Below the pieces are notes generated by a model. That model did no database searches and was not told the DNA's origin. It was given only the letters and a program-made list of their open reading frames with translations. From Brenneria bubanii (GTDB lineage: Bacteria > Pseudomonadota > Gammaproteobacteria > Enterobacterales > Enterobacteriaceae), in the NCBI RefSeq assembly GCF_022378355.1, contig NZ_JAKMAJ010000018.1, forward strand, positions 54,129-118,128: 64,000 nt of DNA, in the 5' to 3' direction. Every line of letters begins with the position of its first letter. Positions within the stretch are counted from its first letter, which is position 1. The translations under genes and the position numbers were made by a program. This document shows positions 18,627 to 28,527 of the stretch, in pieces.

Positions 18627-19823
18627 CTATTCAGGTTTTTTGGCTAACCGGCGAAAGCTTAATGCAATTTGTACCGTGTTGCACAGCACCAGAAACGCCG
18701 TCGTCAGAAAGACCCAGCGGAACCCCGCCATGGCTGAAACGCCGGAGCCAACCAGCGGGCCGACAACATTGCCTAAATACATAAATGACTGATTATAGCC
18801 AAAGATGCGGCCGGTGACCTGCTGGCTGCTGTATTTTACCAGCAGCGCCTGCACCGCGGGCATCAGCGCGCCATCGGCAAAGCCGAGCATAAACCGCAGT
18901 ATGCCAAGCTGGGTCGGCGTTTTAATCACCGACATGATGCAGAATAACAGTACGCTTAGCCCCAGCGCGGCGATCAGAATACGATGCGCGCCGATGCGAT
19001 CGCCCAAACGGCCGAGCCGGGGCGCGGCCATCAGTGCCGACACGCCGGGTACGGCGGCAATTACTCCGCTGATAAAGGCGATATTATTGCTATCTGGCGC
19101 AAGGTCGCGGATGAACAACGTCAGAATGGGATTAATGGAGGCGTTCGCCAGTTGGATCATCATGGTGGTCACAAACAGGCTGACGATCAGCATCGGATAA
19201 GGCAGAGAAGTGAACACCGCTTTACCACTCAGCCGATTGGCCTTGCTGACTTTGATTACGTTTTCTTTTATCGCAAAAAGCGTAATCAAAAAGCTGATGA
19301 ACAACATGCCGGCGGTAATGAAAAATACGATCCGCAGGCCGATATAGTCGGCCATAAATCCGCCGAACAGCGGGCCGAGAATGACGCCGGAAATTTGCCC
19401 GGTGGAGAGGGTTCCCAACGCCCAACCGCTCTTTTCCCGCGGCACCTGCGAGGCGATCAACGCCATTGCGTTGGGGATAAAGCCTGACGTCAGCCCCATC
19501 AAAGAGCGTAAAATAAACAGCTGCCATACGTTGGTGGCGAGGCCCTGCAGCGCCATGACGATGGACATGCCCAGGGCCGCACGCAGCAGCATCAGCTTGC
19601 GCCCTTTTCTGTCCGCCAGACTGCCCCATAAGGGCGCGACAACGGCGGAAACCAGAAAGGAAGAGCTGAAAATAACGCCGGACCAGAGACTCAATGACTC
19701 GTGTGAATGTACGCCGAGCTGTTCTATGTACAGCGGTAGGAAGGGCAATATCTGGCTCATGGCCAGGCCGGTGAAAAAACATCCCAGCCATGCGGCGAAT
19801 AAGTTGAGTTTCCAGGTTTCCAT
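18627..19823 (-). CDS. mdtG: MFS multidrug efflux transporter MdtG
   Basis: 398 aa, 12 helices. Nearly every landmark of E. coli MdtG is present: [45 protein letters not shown] (motif A), [15 protein letters not shown] (motif C) and [23 protein letters not shown]1 proton antiporter; in E. coli it gives fosfomycin and deoxycholate tolerance and is SoxS/MarA-activated. No mar-box was assigned. Single gene. Confidence 0.92.
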   Translation of the reverse strand: METWKLNLFAAWLGCFFTGLAMSQILPFLPLYIEQLGVHSHESLSLWSGVIFSSSFLVSAVVAPLWGSLADRKGRKLMLLRAALGMSIVMALQGLATNVWQLFILRSLMGLTSGFIPNAMALIASQVPREKSGWALGTLSTGQISGVILGPLFGGFMADYIGLRIVFFITAGMLFISFLITLFAIKENVIKVSKANRLSGKAVFTSLPYPMLIVSLFVTTMMIQLANASINPILTLFIRDLAPDSNNIAFISGVIAAVPGVSALMAAPRLGRLGDRIGAHRILIAALGLSVLLFCIMSVIKTPTQLGILRFMLGFADGALMPAVQALLVKYSSQQVTGRIFGYNQSFMYLGNVVGPLVGSGVSAMAGFRWVFLTTAFLVLCNTVQIALSFRRLAKKPE

Positions 19824-20049
19824 GGTGTGCAGGACGCGCCTTTGTAAGCCGGTTGCTAAGGGTGAAATTAAGCGTCAGAACGTGATTTGCCAGGATCCAT
19901 CAAGCAAGAATATCTACAAACAACGTACGGTTACGGGTAATTCATCTGTTGTGATGAGCATAACATAGAGTGCTATGTTGTTGTTCATCCGTCCGGTAAC
20001 TATTCGCAACAAAAGCATTCAGAGGATATTCATCGCAAGGCGGCGATAT

Positions 20050-20976
20050 TCACGTCGTCTGCACCTGCTGGCGCACCATGTGCAGAAATTTCTGCACTAA
20101 AGGCGGCGTGGCGTAGGGATCGTATATCACATACAAATCCGCCGACGGCGGGTTAAGCAGCGGACAGAACTGCACCCCCGGCCAGGCGATTCTACCGTAG
20201 CTGGCGGGCAGCAGGGTGATGCCGTATCCTTCGGCGACCAGCGCCAGCGCGGTTTGCGGTTCATTGACCTGATGGGCGATCGCCGGTGAAAAGCCATACT
20301 TCAGGCATAAATTGCGGACCTGGAGCCCCAGATTCCTTTCCTGCGACGGCAAAACGATGAAAGACTCGCGTTTTAACACGTCAAAAGGGATTGAGCGGCC
20401 ATTGGCGAGTGGATGGCTGCGCGGCAGCGCGACCATAAAGTCTTCACGCGCCAGTAGCTGACATGCCATGCCCGGCAGAGACTGACTTGCCGCTTCCCGC
20501 CAGACGGCAATATCGATATGGCGTTGCCGCAGGGCGGAAAGTTGTTCAACCGGCGTCAGCTCATTCAGCGACCAGGTGGCGTATTGAAAGCGCTGGGTAA
20601 ACTGTTGCAGGGTTTGCATCAACGCACCCCAAACCGCGGTGCCGACGGCGCCCACCACCATGTGTCCTGCCTCTCCGCGCCCTAACTGCTGAACCTCGCG
20701 CAGCGAAATGTGCGCCTGATCCACCAGATTTTTTACACAACTCAGCAGCTTGCTGCCCGCCGGTGTCAGGGACATGGTGCGGGTGGTACGCAGAAACAGC
20801 GTTACCCCTAACTGGTCTTCCAGTTCTTTAATATGCTTGCTTAACGGTGGCTGCGACATATTGAGTCGGTGTGCGGCCTGAGTGAAATTCATCTCTTCGG
20901 CGACGATGCGGAAATAGTGCAGCAGACGGAAATTAATCGGTCCAAGGTCAAATTTGATCGTTTGTGGTCTTTTCAT
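20050..20976 (-). CDS. xapR: LysR-family regulator XapR
   Basis: 308 aa. Winged helix FTQAAHRLNMSQPPLSKHI (about 31-49) and a LysR effector domain containing QLGRGEAGHMVVGAVGTAVWG, VNEPQTALALV and WPGVQFCPL...ADLYVIYD, all with close counterparts in E. coli XapR. It is divergent from xapA, whereas in E. coli xapR lies downstream of xapAB. XapR activates xapAB in the presence of xanthosine. Confidence 0.85.
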   Translation of the reverse strand: MKRPQTIKFDLGPINFRLLHYFRIVAEEMNFTQAAHRLNMSQPPLSKHIKELEDQLGVTLFLRTTRTMSLTPAGSKLLSCVKNLVDQAHISLREVQQLGRGEAGHMVVGAVGTAVWGALMQTLQQFTQRFQYATWSLNELTPVEQLSALRQRHIDIAVWREAASQSLPGMACQLLAREDFMVALPRSHPLANGRSIPFDVLKRESFIVLPSQERNLGLQVRNLCLKYGFSPAIAHQVNEPQTALALVAEGYGITLLPASYGRIAWPGVQFCPLLNPPSADLYVIYDPYATPPLVQKFLHMVRQQVQTT

Positions 20977-21112
20977 CGTTATTTTCCTGGGCCGTGGTAG
21001 GGCTATTTAGGTAAACTCAGCCTTCGCGCCGCAGGAAAGCGACGCCGCCGCGGCAAATCTGGCCAGGCGCCGATTTGAACGCACATGCAGGGTATGGCTA
21101 TTTATACCAGCA

Positions 21113-21161
21113 GGTAATAAATAGGCTCGCTATATTGTATTAGTACCTGTTATTTATTGCC
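21113..21161. promoter_or_regulatory. Candidate XapR operator (inverted repeat)
   Basis: Arms GGTAATAAATA (21113-21123) and TATTTATTGCC (21151-21161) are inverted with 10 of 11 bases paired and a 27-bp spacer, 40-88 bp before xapA. LysR proteins bind such spaced sites. Confidence 0.5.
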
Positions 21162-21200
21162 CATAAGATAAAATACCTGATTTTTTTACCGGAAATAACC

Positions 21201-22031
21201 ATGTTTAATCAAAATGATGCTTTCATATCGGCGGATATTATCCGCGGTAAAATCGACGATCTGCAACCTCGCGCCGCGCTAATTCTTGGATCCGGCCTGG
21301 GAGAATTGGCCGACGCCATGACGGATACCGTTGTTATCGATTACGATGAGCTTCCTGGTTTCCCGGTCAGCGGCGTGGTCGGCCATGCCGGACAGCTGGT
21401 CGCCGGATACCTTGAAGGCGTGCCGGTTCTGGTGATGAAAGGCCGCGGACACTTTTATGAAGGGCGGGGCATGAAGATCATGACGACCCCGATTTACACC
21501 TTTAAGCTGCTCGGCTGCGAGTTTCTGTTCGCCACCAATGCCGCGGGATCGCTGCGATCGAACGTCGGTCCCGGCCGTCTGGTCGCGCTCAGCGATCATA
21601 TCAACTTCATGCCGGAATCACCGCTGGTGGGCGAAAACGATGAACGCTTCGGCCCGCGTTTTTTCAGCCTGGCGAATGCTTACGACGCTGAATTACGCAA
21701 TCGTTTGGCTGGTGTGGCGCGGCAGTCTGGCATTGAACTGGCGGAAGGCGTTTTCGCCGCGTATACCGGCCCCAATTTCGAAACGCCGGCGGAAATCCGC
21801 ATGATGCAGATCCTGGGCTGCGATGTGGTGGGGATGTCGATAGTGCCTGAAGTGCTGTCGGCTCGCCATTGCGGTTTGAAGGTGCTGGCCGTAGCGGCAA
21901 TCACCAACTATGCCGAAGGGCTGTCCGATACGCCGCTCTCGCACGAGCAAACCCTGCGCTGCGCGGCCATGGCGGCGGAAGATTTTACCCGGTTGATTCG
22001 GCAATTCTTTGCCGCCTTGCCGGCAGCGTAA
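21201..22031 (+). CDS. xapA: Xanthosine phosphorylase (purine nucleoside phosphorylase II)
   Basis: 276 aa (E. coli XapA 277). Phosphorolysis of xanthosine, inosine and guanosine to base and ribose-1-phosphate. Visible: phosphate loop LGSGLGELAD, GHAGQL, KGRGHFYEGRGMKIMT, TNAAGSLR, YTGPNFETPAEIRM and GMSIVPEV, each nearly identical to XapA. The nucleoside importer gene follows after 127 bp. Confidence 0.94.
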   Translation: MFNQNDAFISADIIRGKIDDLQPRAALILGSGLGELADAMTDTVVIDYDELPGFPVSGVVGHAGQLVAGYLEGVPVLVMKGRGHFYEGRGMKIMTTPIYTFKLLGCEFLFATNAAGSLRSNVGPGRLVALSDHINFMPESPLVGENDERFGPRFFSLANAYDAELRNRLAGVARQSGIELAEGVFAAYTGPNFETPAEIRMMQILGCDVVGMSIVPEVLSARHCGLKVLAVAAITNYAEGLSDTPLSHEQTLRCAAMAAEDFTRLIRQFFAALPAA

Positions 22032-22158
22032 TTCTCCAACGGTCAGGGACGACCGGCATATCCGTATCGTCCCCGCATGATCCGGCAAGCGGCATTTCCC
22101 TTGCCATTGGTACAGCCGGCTCGCCGACTCTGATTTTTTTATTACTACGGTAAATGTC

Positions 22159-23406
22159 ATGTCTATAACATTGCGTTTGAAAGTTTTTGTTTTTATGCAG
22201 TTTTTTATTTGGGGTTGCTGGTTGACGACGCTGGGTTCCTACATGATCAACACGCTGCATTTCAGCGGACTGGAGGTCGGGCTGGTTTACAGCGCCAAAG
22301 GCATCGCCTCACTGTTCATGCCCAGTCTGGCGGGGATTGTGGCCGACCGCTGGGTCAAGGCCAACTGGCTGTACGGTTTTTGCCACCTGCTGGGCGCGCT
22401 AGCGCTGCTGGTGGCGGCGCAGGTGTCCACCTCGGCGGCGATGTTCTGGGTCATACTGGTTTACGCCATGCTCTATATGCCGACGCTGGCGCTCACCAAC
22501 GCTATCTCCTATTTCTGCCTGGAAAAACATGGTCTTGATTCGACGAAGGATTACCCGCCGGTGCGAGTCTATGGCACGGTCGGCTTTATCTGCGCGATGT
22601 GGATCATCAGCTTCAGCAAACTGGAGCTCAGCAGCGTCCAACTGTATCTGGCCGCGGCGGTGTCTCTGGTTCTGGGACTTTATTCACTGACGCTGCCGGC
22701 CTGTCCTACTTCGCAGGCAAAGAAAGATTCGAGCTGGTTCAGTATGCTGGGTCTGGACGCGCTGGTGCTTTTCCGTCAGCGCCGTATGGCGCTGTTTCTG
22801 CTGTTTGCCATGCTGCTGGGCGCGGCGTTACAGATCACCAACACCTTTGGTAACCCTTACCTGCACGATTTCGCCAGAAACGTGCTGTATCAAGACAGTT
22901 TCGCCGTGAAATATCCGTCTGTGCTGCTGTCTCTTTCACAAATCTCGGAAGTCTTTTTCATCCTCACCATCCCGTTCTTTCTGCAACGTTATGGTATTAA
23001 GCGAGTGATGCTGATCAGCATGATCGCCTGGACGCTGCGTTTTGCCTTCTTTGCCTGGGGTAGCCCGTCGGGGCTGGGGTTCCTGTTGCTGGTGCTGTCG
23101 ATGATCGTTTATGGCTGCGCCTTTGACTTCTTTAATATCTCCGGCTCTATTTTCGTCGAGAAAGAGACCAGTCCGCACATCCGCGCCAGCGCCCAGGGGC
23201 TGTTCATGACGATGGTGAACGGATTGGGGGCTTATGCCGGCGCCATCGGCAGCGGCATGGTGGTGGATTACTTTACGCAGGATGGAGTGAAAGACTGGCA
23301 TGGCATCTGGCTGGTATTCGCCGGCTACACTCTGGTGCTGGCTATCATCTTTGCCTTTTCGTTCCATTATCCCGCCGATGAGAAAAAACGGGTGGCGGCA
23401 AGCTGA
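22159..23406 (+). CDS. xapB: Nucleoside:H+ symporter XapB
   Basis: 415 aa, 12 transmembrane helices, NupG/XapB family. Start SITLRLKVFVFMQFFIWGCW is a family signature; GIASLFMPSLAGIVADRW and PPVRVYGTVGFI follow. It imports xanthosine and other nucleosides for XapA. Placement behind xapA and the XapR regulator favours XapB over NupG. The ribosome site is weak, consistent with coupling to xapA. Confidence 0.9.
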   Translation: MSITLRLKVFVFMQFFIWGCWLTTLGSYMINTLHFSGLEVGLVYSAKGIASLFMPSLAGIVADRWVKANWLYGFCHLLGALALLVAAQVSTSAAMFWVILVYAMLYMPTLALTNAISYFCLEKHGLDSTKDYPPVRVYGTVGFICAMWIISFSKLELSSVQLYLAAAVSLVLGLYSLTLPACPTSQAKKDSSWFSMLGLDALVLFRQRRMALFLLFAMLLGAALQITNTFGNPYLHDFARNVLYQDSFAVKYPSVLLSLSQISEVFFILTIPFFLQRYGIKRVMLISMIAWTLRFAFFAWGSPSGLGFLLLVLSMIVYGCAFDFFNISGSIFVEKETSPHIRASAQGLFMTMVNGLGAYAGAIGSGMVVDYFTQDGVKDWHGIWLVFAGYTLVLAIIFAFSFHYPADEKKRVAAS

Positions 23407-23464
23407 GTTTCATCGACGGACCGCTGCCTCCGGCGCGCAGAGGCGGCGGCCTCATCAGTGATGA

Positions 23465-24184
23465 TCAGGCCGTCCGGCCTCCGAGATAGAGCTCGCGCAT
23501 GCGCGGGTCGTCCAGCAGTTCGCCGGCCTTACCGCTCAACGCCATTTTGCCCAACGCCAGCACGTAAGCGCGGTCTGAAATGTGCAGCGCTTCCATGGCG
23601 TTCTGTTCCACCATCAGGATCGCCACTTTTTCCTGCTGGCGGATAGCCTGAATCGCAGCGAATACATCCGACAGCATTTTAGGCGATAGCCCGGCGGAAG
23701 GCTCATCCAGCAGCAGCGTCGCCGGTTTGGGCATCAGGGCGCGCGTCAGCGCCAATATCTGCCGTTCTCCGCCGGAAAGCGCCGAGGCGATGGCGCGCCA
23801 TTTTTTACGCAGAAGCGGGTAGCGTTCACACAGTTCCTCCATCCGCTGACGGCGTTGATTATCAGGCAGAAACTGTCCGCCAATCTGTAAGTTTTCTTTG
23901 ATGGTCAAGTTATTGAAAACGTTATCGGTTTGCGGCACAAACCCCAGCGAGCACTCACGTACTTTTCGATGAATGGGGATCTGACCGACGTCCCGGTTAT
24001 CCAGTACGATCTGCCCGCTGCGCGGACGCAGGTAACCGGCAATGCATTTAAGCAAGGTCGATTTCCCGCAGCCGTTCGGGCCGAGCAGCGTAACGATTTC
24101 CGCATTATCAACCTGAAGGGAAATTCCTTGCAGAATATCGATGCCGGGGGTGTAGCCGGCAATCACATCATGCAGTCTGATCAT
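23465..24184 (-). CDS. ABC importer ATP-binding protein, LivF type
   Basis: 239 aa. Walker A GPNGCGKSTL (about 35-44), ABC signature LSGGERQILALTRALMPKP, Walker B LLLDEPSAGLSPK, H-loop region MVEQNAMEAL. The spacing matches LivF of branched-chain amino acid/amide importers. Last cistron of a five-gene unit, overlapping the livG-like gene by 4 bp. Substrate is set by the binding protein at 26784 and may not be a branched-chain amino acid. Confidence 0.92.
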   Translation of the reverse strand: MIRLHDVIAGYTPGIDILQGISLQVDNAEIVTLLGPNGCGKSTLLKCIAGYLRPRSGQIVLDNRDVGQIPIHRKVRECSLGFVPQTDNVFNNLTIKENLQIGGQFLPDNQRRQRMEELCERYPLLRKKWRAIASALSGGERQILALTRALMPKPATLLLDEPSAGLSPKMLSDVFAAIQAIRQQEKVAILMVEQNAMEALHISDRAYVLALGKMALSGKAGELLDDPRMRELYLGGRTA

Positions 24185-24960
24185 ACCGCCTCCGCTGACA
24201 TTGGCGTGCTGCGGCCAAGATAGGCTTCCAGCACCTGTTGATTATCGGCCAGTTCGTGAGGATGGCAGTTGGCGACAATATTGCCCCGGTTCAACACAAT
24301 GCAGCGCTGGCAGATTTCGCGAATAAAGTGCATATCGTGCTCGATAATCATCAGCGACAGGCCCTCCCGTTGCAAACGCAACAGGGTGTCGACAATGTCG
24401 CGCCGCAGGTTGGGATGAACGCCGGCCATCGGTTCGTCCAGCATCAGAATTTGAGGCTCGCCCATCAATGCGCAGGCGATGCCCAGCAGCTTTTTCTGCC
24501 CGCCGGACAGCGCGGCGGCGGGCAGATCGCGAACGCTGGTTAACAGCAGCTCATCAATCAGCGCCTGAGCTTTCTCTCTGTCTTCCCGTTCGGCCTGTCG
24601 GGCGGCAGGAAGAGACAACAGGCTGCTCCAAAAGCCGTGATGCCGGGTTCCGGCCGCCATCACCACTTCCATCACGGTCATTTTTTCAGGCATGGACGGA
24701 AGCTGAAAGGTGCGCGCCACGCCGGCCTTGATGATGCGGTGGGTAGGCAGCCTGTCGATGCGCTGCCCATCGACCAGAATGATTCCGCCGTCGATCGGGG
24801 TAAAACCGGAGATCGCGTTAAGCAGCGTACTTTTACCCGAACCGTTGGGGCCCAGTAATCCGAGGATCTCTCCCTGACGCAGCGTGAAGGTTACGCTTTC
24901 CAGTACCCGGTTGCCGCCGAAAGCTTTACTGACGGCGTCGACCTGCATCAGTGATGTCAT
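24181..24960 (-). CDS. ABC importer ATP-binding protein, LivG type
   Basis: 259 aa. Walker A GPNGSGKSTLL, signature LSGGQKKLLGIACALMGEP, Walker B LMLDEPMAGVHP and the LivG-type ending IIEHDMHFI. ATPase partner of the LivF-type subunit. Overlaps the livM-like gene by 4 bp and the livF-like gene by 4 bp, so the three are translationally coupled. Confidence 0.92.
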   Translation of the reverse strand: MTSLMQVDAVSKAFGGNRVLESVTFTLRQGEILGLLGPNGSGKSTLLNAISGFTPIDGGIILVDGQRIDRLPTHRIIKAGVARTFQLPSMPEKMTVMEVVMAAGTRHHGFWSSLLSLPAARQAEREDREKAQALIDELLLTSVRDLPAAALSGGQKKLLGIACALMGEPQILMLDEPMAGVHPNLRRDIVDTLLRLQREGLSLMIIEHDMHFIREICQRCIVLNRGNIVANCHPHELADNQQVLEAYLGRSTPMSAEAV

Positions 24961-25847
24961 GAGGGTATTCTCCTTAGTCTTTCAGGCAGCAGACCGCCGG
25001 CTCGTCCCAGCAGGCAGCCCAGCAGAATGACGCCGACGGCGCCCAGACGCAGGGCGCCGGTAATGTCGGAACTGATATTGAAGATGTCCTTGGCGAAGGG
25101 GATAAAGGTATAGAGGCATTCCACCAGCAGCACGCCCAGCAAGACGCCGGCCACGTTGCCGATGCCGCCGATCATCACCATGCTCCAGATCAAAAAGGTT
25201 TCCGAGGACAGCAGATAGTCGGGGCTAACGTAGCTGGTGTAATACGCCAGCATGATGCCCGCGCCGGTAGCAATCGCGGCGCTGCACATCAAGGTGCGGC
25301 ATTTCAGCCATTGCAGGTGATAACCCATGCAGGTCGCCAACTGCGGCTGTTCCCGCATCAGCCGCAGCGCCCGGCCAAAACGGCTTTTGCCCAAGCGCAG
25401 GGAAAGCAGGGTAACAAGCGCCAGCGCCAGTAGGATGGCGCCGGCAAAAATAACGCTGTCCTGCTGTTGATCGCCGGTGGTCCAGGTCGGGACAATATTG
25501 CCCAATCCCTGAGCGCCGCCGGTCAGCGCATCTTCATTGATGGCGATGGTGCGGATAATTTCGGCTACCGCCAGCGTGGCGATCCCCCAGTAGTCGGCGG
25601 CCAGTTGACGGCCGAGCATCGCCATTCCGACGCCGATCAGCATTGATACCACCATGCCGATAGCGGAGGCTTCGACGAAGGACAGGCCACACTGGGCGCC
25701 GATGCCGGCCGAGTAGGCGCCGATACCGACAAAGGCGATATGACCGAAGTTCAGCAGCCCGGCGTAGCCGGCCTGAATATTCAGCGCCAGCGCGATCAGG
25801 GCATAGATACCGGTAATACTCATGAGATGAAGCAGAAAGTCAGACAC
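24957..25847 (-). CDS. ABC importer permease, LivM type
   Basis: 296 aa, 8-10 transmembrane helices. N-terminal ALALNIQAGYAGLLNFGHIAF is the LivM signature; the EAA-like cytoplasmic loop LRLMREQPQLATCMGYH couples to the ATPases. Overlaps the livH-like gene by 8 bp. Confidence 0.92.
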   Translation of the reverse strand: MSDFLLHLMSITGIYALIALALNIQAGYAGLLNFGHIAFVGIGAYSAGIGAQCGLSFVEASAIGMVVSMLIGVGMAMLGRQLAADYWGIATLAVAEIIRTIAINEDALTGGAQGLGNIVPTWTTGDQQQDSVIFAGAILLALALVTLLSLRLGKSRFGRALRLMREQPQLATCMGYHLQWLKCRTLMCSAAIATGAGIMLAYYTSYVSPDYLLSSETFLIWSMVMIGGIGNVAGVLLGVLLVECLYTFIPFAKDIFNISSDITGALRLGAVGVILLGCLLGRAGGLLPERLRRIPS

Positions 25848-26733
25848 GGCGTACCTCCCGGTTAAACAGGCCGTAAGGACGCAGCAGCAGCGCCAGCAAT
25901 AGAATGATGAATGAAGCGGCGTTAATGTAGGTCACCGGAATAAAAACGAATTCGCCGCCGAACAGCCAGCCAAAATCGAGGTTGGTGACCAGCGTTTCGG
26001 TGACGGCGATCAGCAGGGCGCCTAGCACCGCGCCCATCGGGTTGCCCAGCCCGCCCAGAATGGCGGCGGCCAGCACCGGCAACAGTAAATCGTTGCCCTG
26101 ATTGAAGTAGGCGCTGGCGTTCATCGCCAGCATGGAACCGCCCAGTCCGGCCAGCGTACCGGCGATGAAGTTGACGGTATGCACCAGCGCATCGGCGTTC
26201 AGACCGGACGCGGCGGCTAGATCACGGTTGCTGGCCAGCGCCCGAATCGAACGCCCCAGCGAAGAGCGGAACAGCAGGGCGCAAAAGCCGATCAGCAGCA
26301 GGCACGTCACCGCGACGGACCAGAGCTGGTTGCGGGAGATATGGCTGCCGGCCAGCGACAGCATCGGACTGAGCGGCAGGTTATAGCTCTGCGGCGACGA
26401 TCCGGCGACGCCGAGAACCAGGGCGATCAGGATCATCGACAGCGCCAGCGATCCGATCATGGCATTCGCCGGACCGGCCTGAGCCAGCCGGCGGAAGATC
26501 CAATGGTGCAATAACGCCGCCATCACCCCGCATAGCACGCTGGCCGCCAGGATCGCCAACAAAAACGGGCAGCCGAGCTGTAACAGAGCGAAGGTCATAA
26601 ACGACCCCACCATGGCGTACTGCACATGCGCCACGTTGGCGAACCGCACCAGACCATAGACCAGACTCAGGCCGACGGCGATCAGCGACAGATCGGCGGT
26701 GCGGAGCAATGTATCAAGGATGAACTGAAACAT
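25840..26733 (-). CDS. ABC importer permease, LivH type
   Basis: 297 aa from the ATG at 26733, which has GGAAGG five bases upstream; an in-frame start 15 bp earlier lacks that support. Signature SLVYGLVRFANVAHVQYAM near residue 25 and an EAA-like loop IRALASNRDLAAASGLNAD. Second membrane subunit of the importer; 50 bp after the binding-protein gene. Confidence 0.92.
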   Translation of the reverse strand: MFQFILDTLLRTADLSLIAVGLSLVYGLVRFANVAHVQYAMVGSFMTFALLQLGCPFLLAILAASVLCGVMAALLHHWIFRRLAQAGPANAMIGSLALSMILIALVLGVAGSSPQSYNLPLSPMLSLAGSHISRNQLWSVAVTCLLLIGFCALLFRSSLGRSIRALASNRDLAAASGLNADALVHTVNFIAGTLAGLGGSMLAMNASAYFNQGNDLLLPVLAAAILGGLGNPMGAVLGALLIAVTETLVTNLDFGWLFGGEFVFIPVTYINAASFIILLLALLLRPYGLFNREVRRV

Positions 26734-26783
26734 AGTGCCTTCCTGCAAGGAAACGAACCTGTTGCGAGTGAATCACTCATGGA

Positions 26784-27896
26784 TTAACGAAGTACCTGAG
26801 CGCCGTCGATCACTTTGACCTTTTTATAAGGCTGCGTTTGGCGCAGGTTGTCGGCATCCAGATTCAGCGGACCGGTGACGCCGTCGAAGCGCGGGGCGAC
26901 GATCTGCATCGCCGCTTGCAGCGCGGCGGGATCGGCCGATCCGGCTTTATTGATCGCCGCGGCGGCCAGCGTCACGCTGTCGTAGGCATAGCTGCTGTAA
27001 GCTGACTGCGGATCGGCGCCGTAGCGTTTGTGGAACATCTCGATATAGCCCTGGCCTTCATCGCCGGTGCCGGCGACTTCCATTCCCATTTTCCCTTCGA
27101 TGTACTGCGCCGGCGTATTGGCCGTAGACATGGTCAGATACATGCCGTACCAGGGGGTCTGATTCAGCCCCATTTCATAGGATTCGCGGTTGAGCACCAC
27201 CGCATCCTGCCCGTAGGTGGTGTAAACATAGGCATCCGGTTTGATGCGCGAAAGCTGTCCCAGTTCGCGGCGGTAGGAGGACTGACCGCCGGTGTACAGC
27301 ATTTTGGCCGCGACTTTGCCGCCCAGTCCCTGAAAGTCTTTGCTGAACTGATCCAGCATGCTCTGGCCGTAGGCGCCGTTAGGCGCGATAAACGCCACCT
27401 TGCGGTAACCCATGTCATAGACGTCCTGCGCGGAGAAGCGGGTTGCCAGATCGGCCAGTCCAATCACGCTGTAGGAGTATTTGCCGACCTTACGCATATC
27501 GGTGCTGGAGGACGTGACGTTGATGTGCACCAGCTGATTTTTCACCAGATATTGTCCGACGGGAATGGTGACGCTGGATGAGAACTCGCCGATCACCAGG
27601 GGGACGCGGTTAACCTGAGTGAGCTTGCGCACCGCATCCAGTGCGGTCACCGGGCTGCCGGCGGAATCTTCAATCATTACCGCCAGCTTTTGTCCGTTAA
27701 CGCCGCCATGTTCATTGACCTGTTCCACGGCCAGGGCGATGCCGCGGCGCATGTCCTCGCCAATGGTGGCGCTGACGCCGGTTAGCGGCAGAATCGCCCC
27801 TACCGTGATATCGGCTTTCGCCGGTAGGGTTGCGCCTAACAGTGTGCTGCCTAACAATGCCGAAGCCAAAAAAACATGACGAATACGTAAGGCCAT
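26784..27896 (-). CDS. Periplasmic substrate-binding protein of a Liv-type ABC importer
   Basis: 370 aa from the ATG at 27896 (AGGAG upstream); the signal peptide RIRHVFLASALLGSTLLG...LPAKA follows. Type I periplasmic fold (Peripla_BP_6): mature start DITVGAILPLTGVSATIGED, then GVNGQKLAVMIEDSAGSPVTA and VIGEFSSSVTIPV. It sets the specificity of this importer. Sequence features do not identify the ligand, and the linkage to a glyoxalase-like protein and a ProC paralogue argues against ordinary leucine uptake. First gene of the unit. Confidence 0.9.
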   Translation of the reverse strand: MALRIRHVFLASALLGSTLLGATLPAKADITVGAILPLTGVSATIGEDMRRGIALAVEQVNEHGGVNGQKLAVMIEDSAGSPVTALDAVRKLTQVNRVPLVIGEFSSSVTIPVGQYLVKNQLVHINVTSSSTDMRKVGKYSYSVIGLADLATRFSAQDVYDMGYRKVAFIAPNGAYGQSMLDQFSKDFQGLGGKVAAKMLYTGGQSSYRRELGQLSRIKPDAYVYTTYGQDAVVLNRESYEMGLNQTPWYGMYLTMSTANTPAQYIEGKMGMEVAGTGDEGQGYIEMFHKRYGADPQSAYSSYAYDSVTLAAAAINKAGSADPAALQAAMQIVAPRFDGVTGPLNLDADNLRQTQPYKKVKVIDGAQVLR

Positions 27897-28527
27897 ACTG
27901 AGTCTCCTGATCAGAATAAATGCGGGCGGAGTTTTACGCTGAAGCGGTGTATCCCCGTCGGCATTGCTGCGTAACTGTCTGTGATCGGCAGGACGTGAAG
28001 TCTTGCTGTTCCTGCTCACTAGCAAAGTGAATAACCTAGTGAATGATAAAGTGAATACACTTTGCCGAAAGTATTCAGCAATTGCTATGCCAGCCGGAGA
28101 GAAAAGCGTTGCATAGTGGGGAGGAAATATCGCCTTATTGCTGATGAAATTGATTAATTAATATAAATAACAATGAGTTAAGTGATTTTGGCGATGTGAG
28201 AAATATGGCTTGTAGATTTATACGGAAAAAGAATATCTAATAAATGGACGGAATAAATTATACAAGCACCCGATGATTTTGCTTTTTTTTGGTGCGAAAG
28301 GATTATTTTAGTGCAATGAATTTTTTATTATAAATATATAAGAAAATGATATGTGCCATAAGTGTGGATATGCAGGTTTTATATTTGATTCCGCAGATAA
28401 ATATGTGTAGATAGAAGTGTATGCACATTGTGGTTATGTTATCTTTTCGCTCTCAGCTTAATTAATCTGTTTTGCGGGAATGAACCCGCCAGTTAATCAG
28501 TCAACGCAGTCATCAAGAGGAAATAAC
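27897..28527. other. Divergent control region, Liv importer / GntR regulator
   Basis: About 630 bp, strongly AT-rich from 28130 to 28450, with no gene. It contains the operator-like array at 28026-28063 close to the importer side. The regulator side ends with a good ribosome site (AGAGG) before a GTG. Confidence 0.6.
28026..28063. promoter_or_regulatory. Triple direct repeat with palindrome, candidate operator
   Basis: AGTGAAT occurs at 28026, 28038 and 28050, exactly 12 bp apart. The last copy is part of a perfect palindrome AAAGTG-AATA-CACTTT (28048-28063). It lies 130-167 bp before the binding-protein start. The GntR protein encoded beside it is the obvious candidate ligand. Confidence 0.55.
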
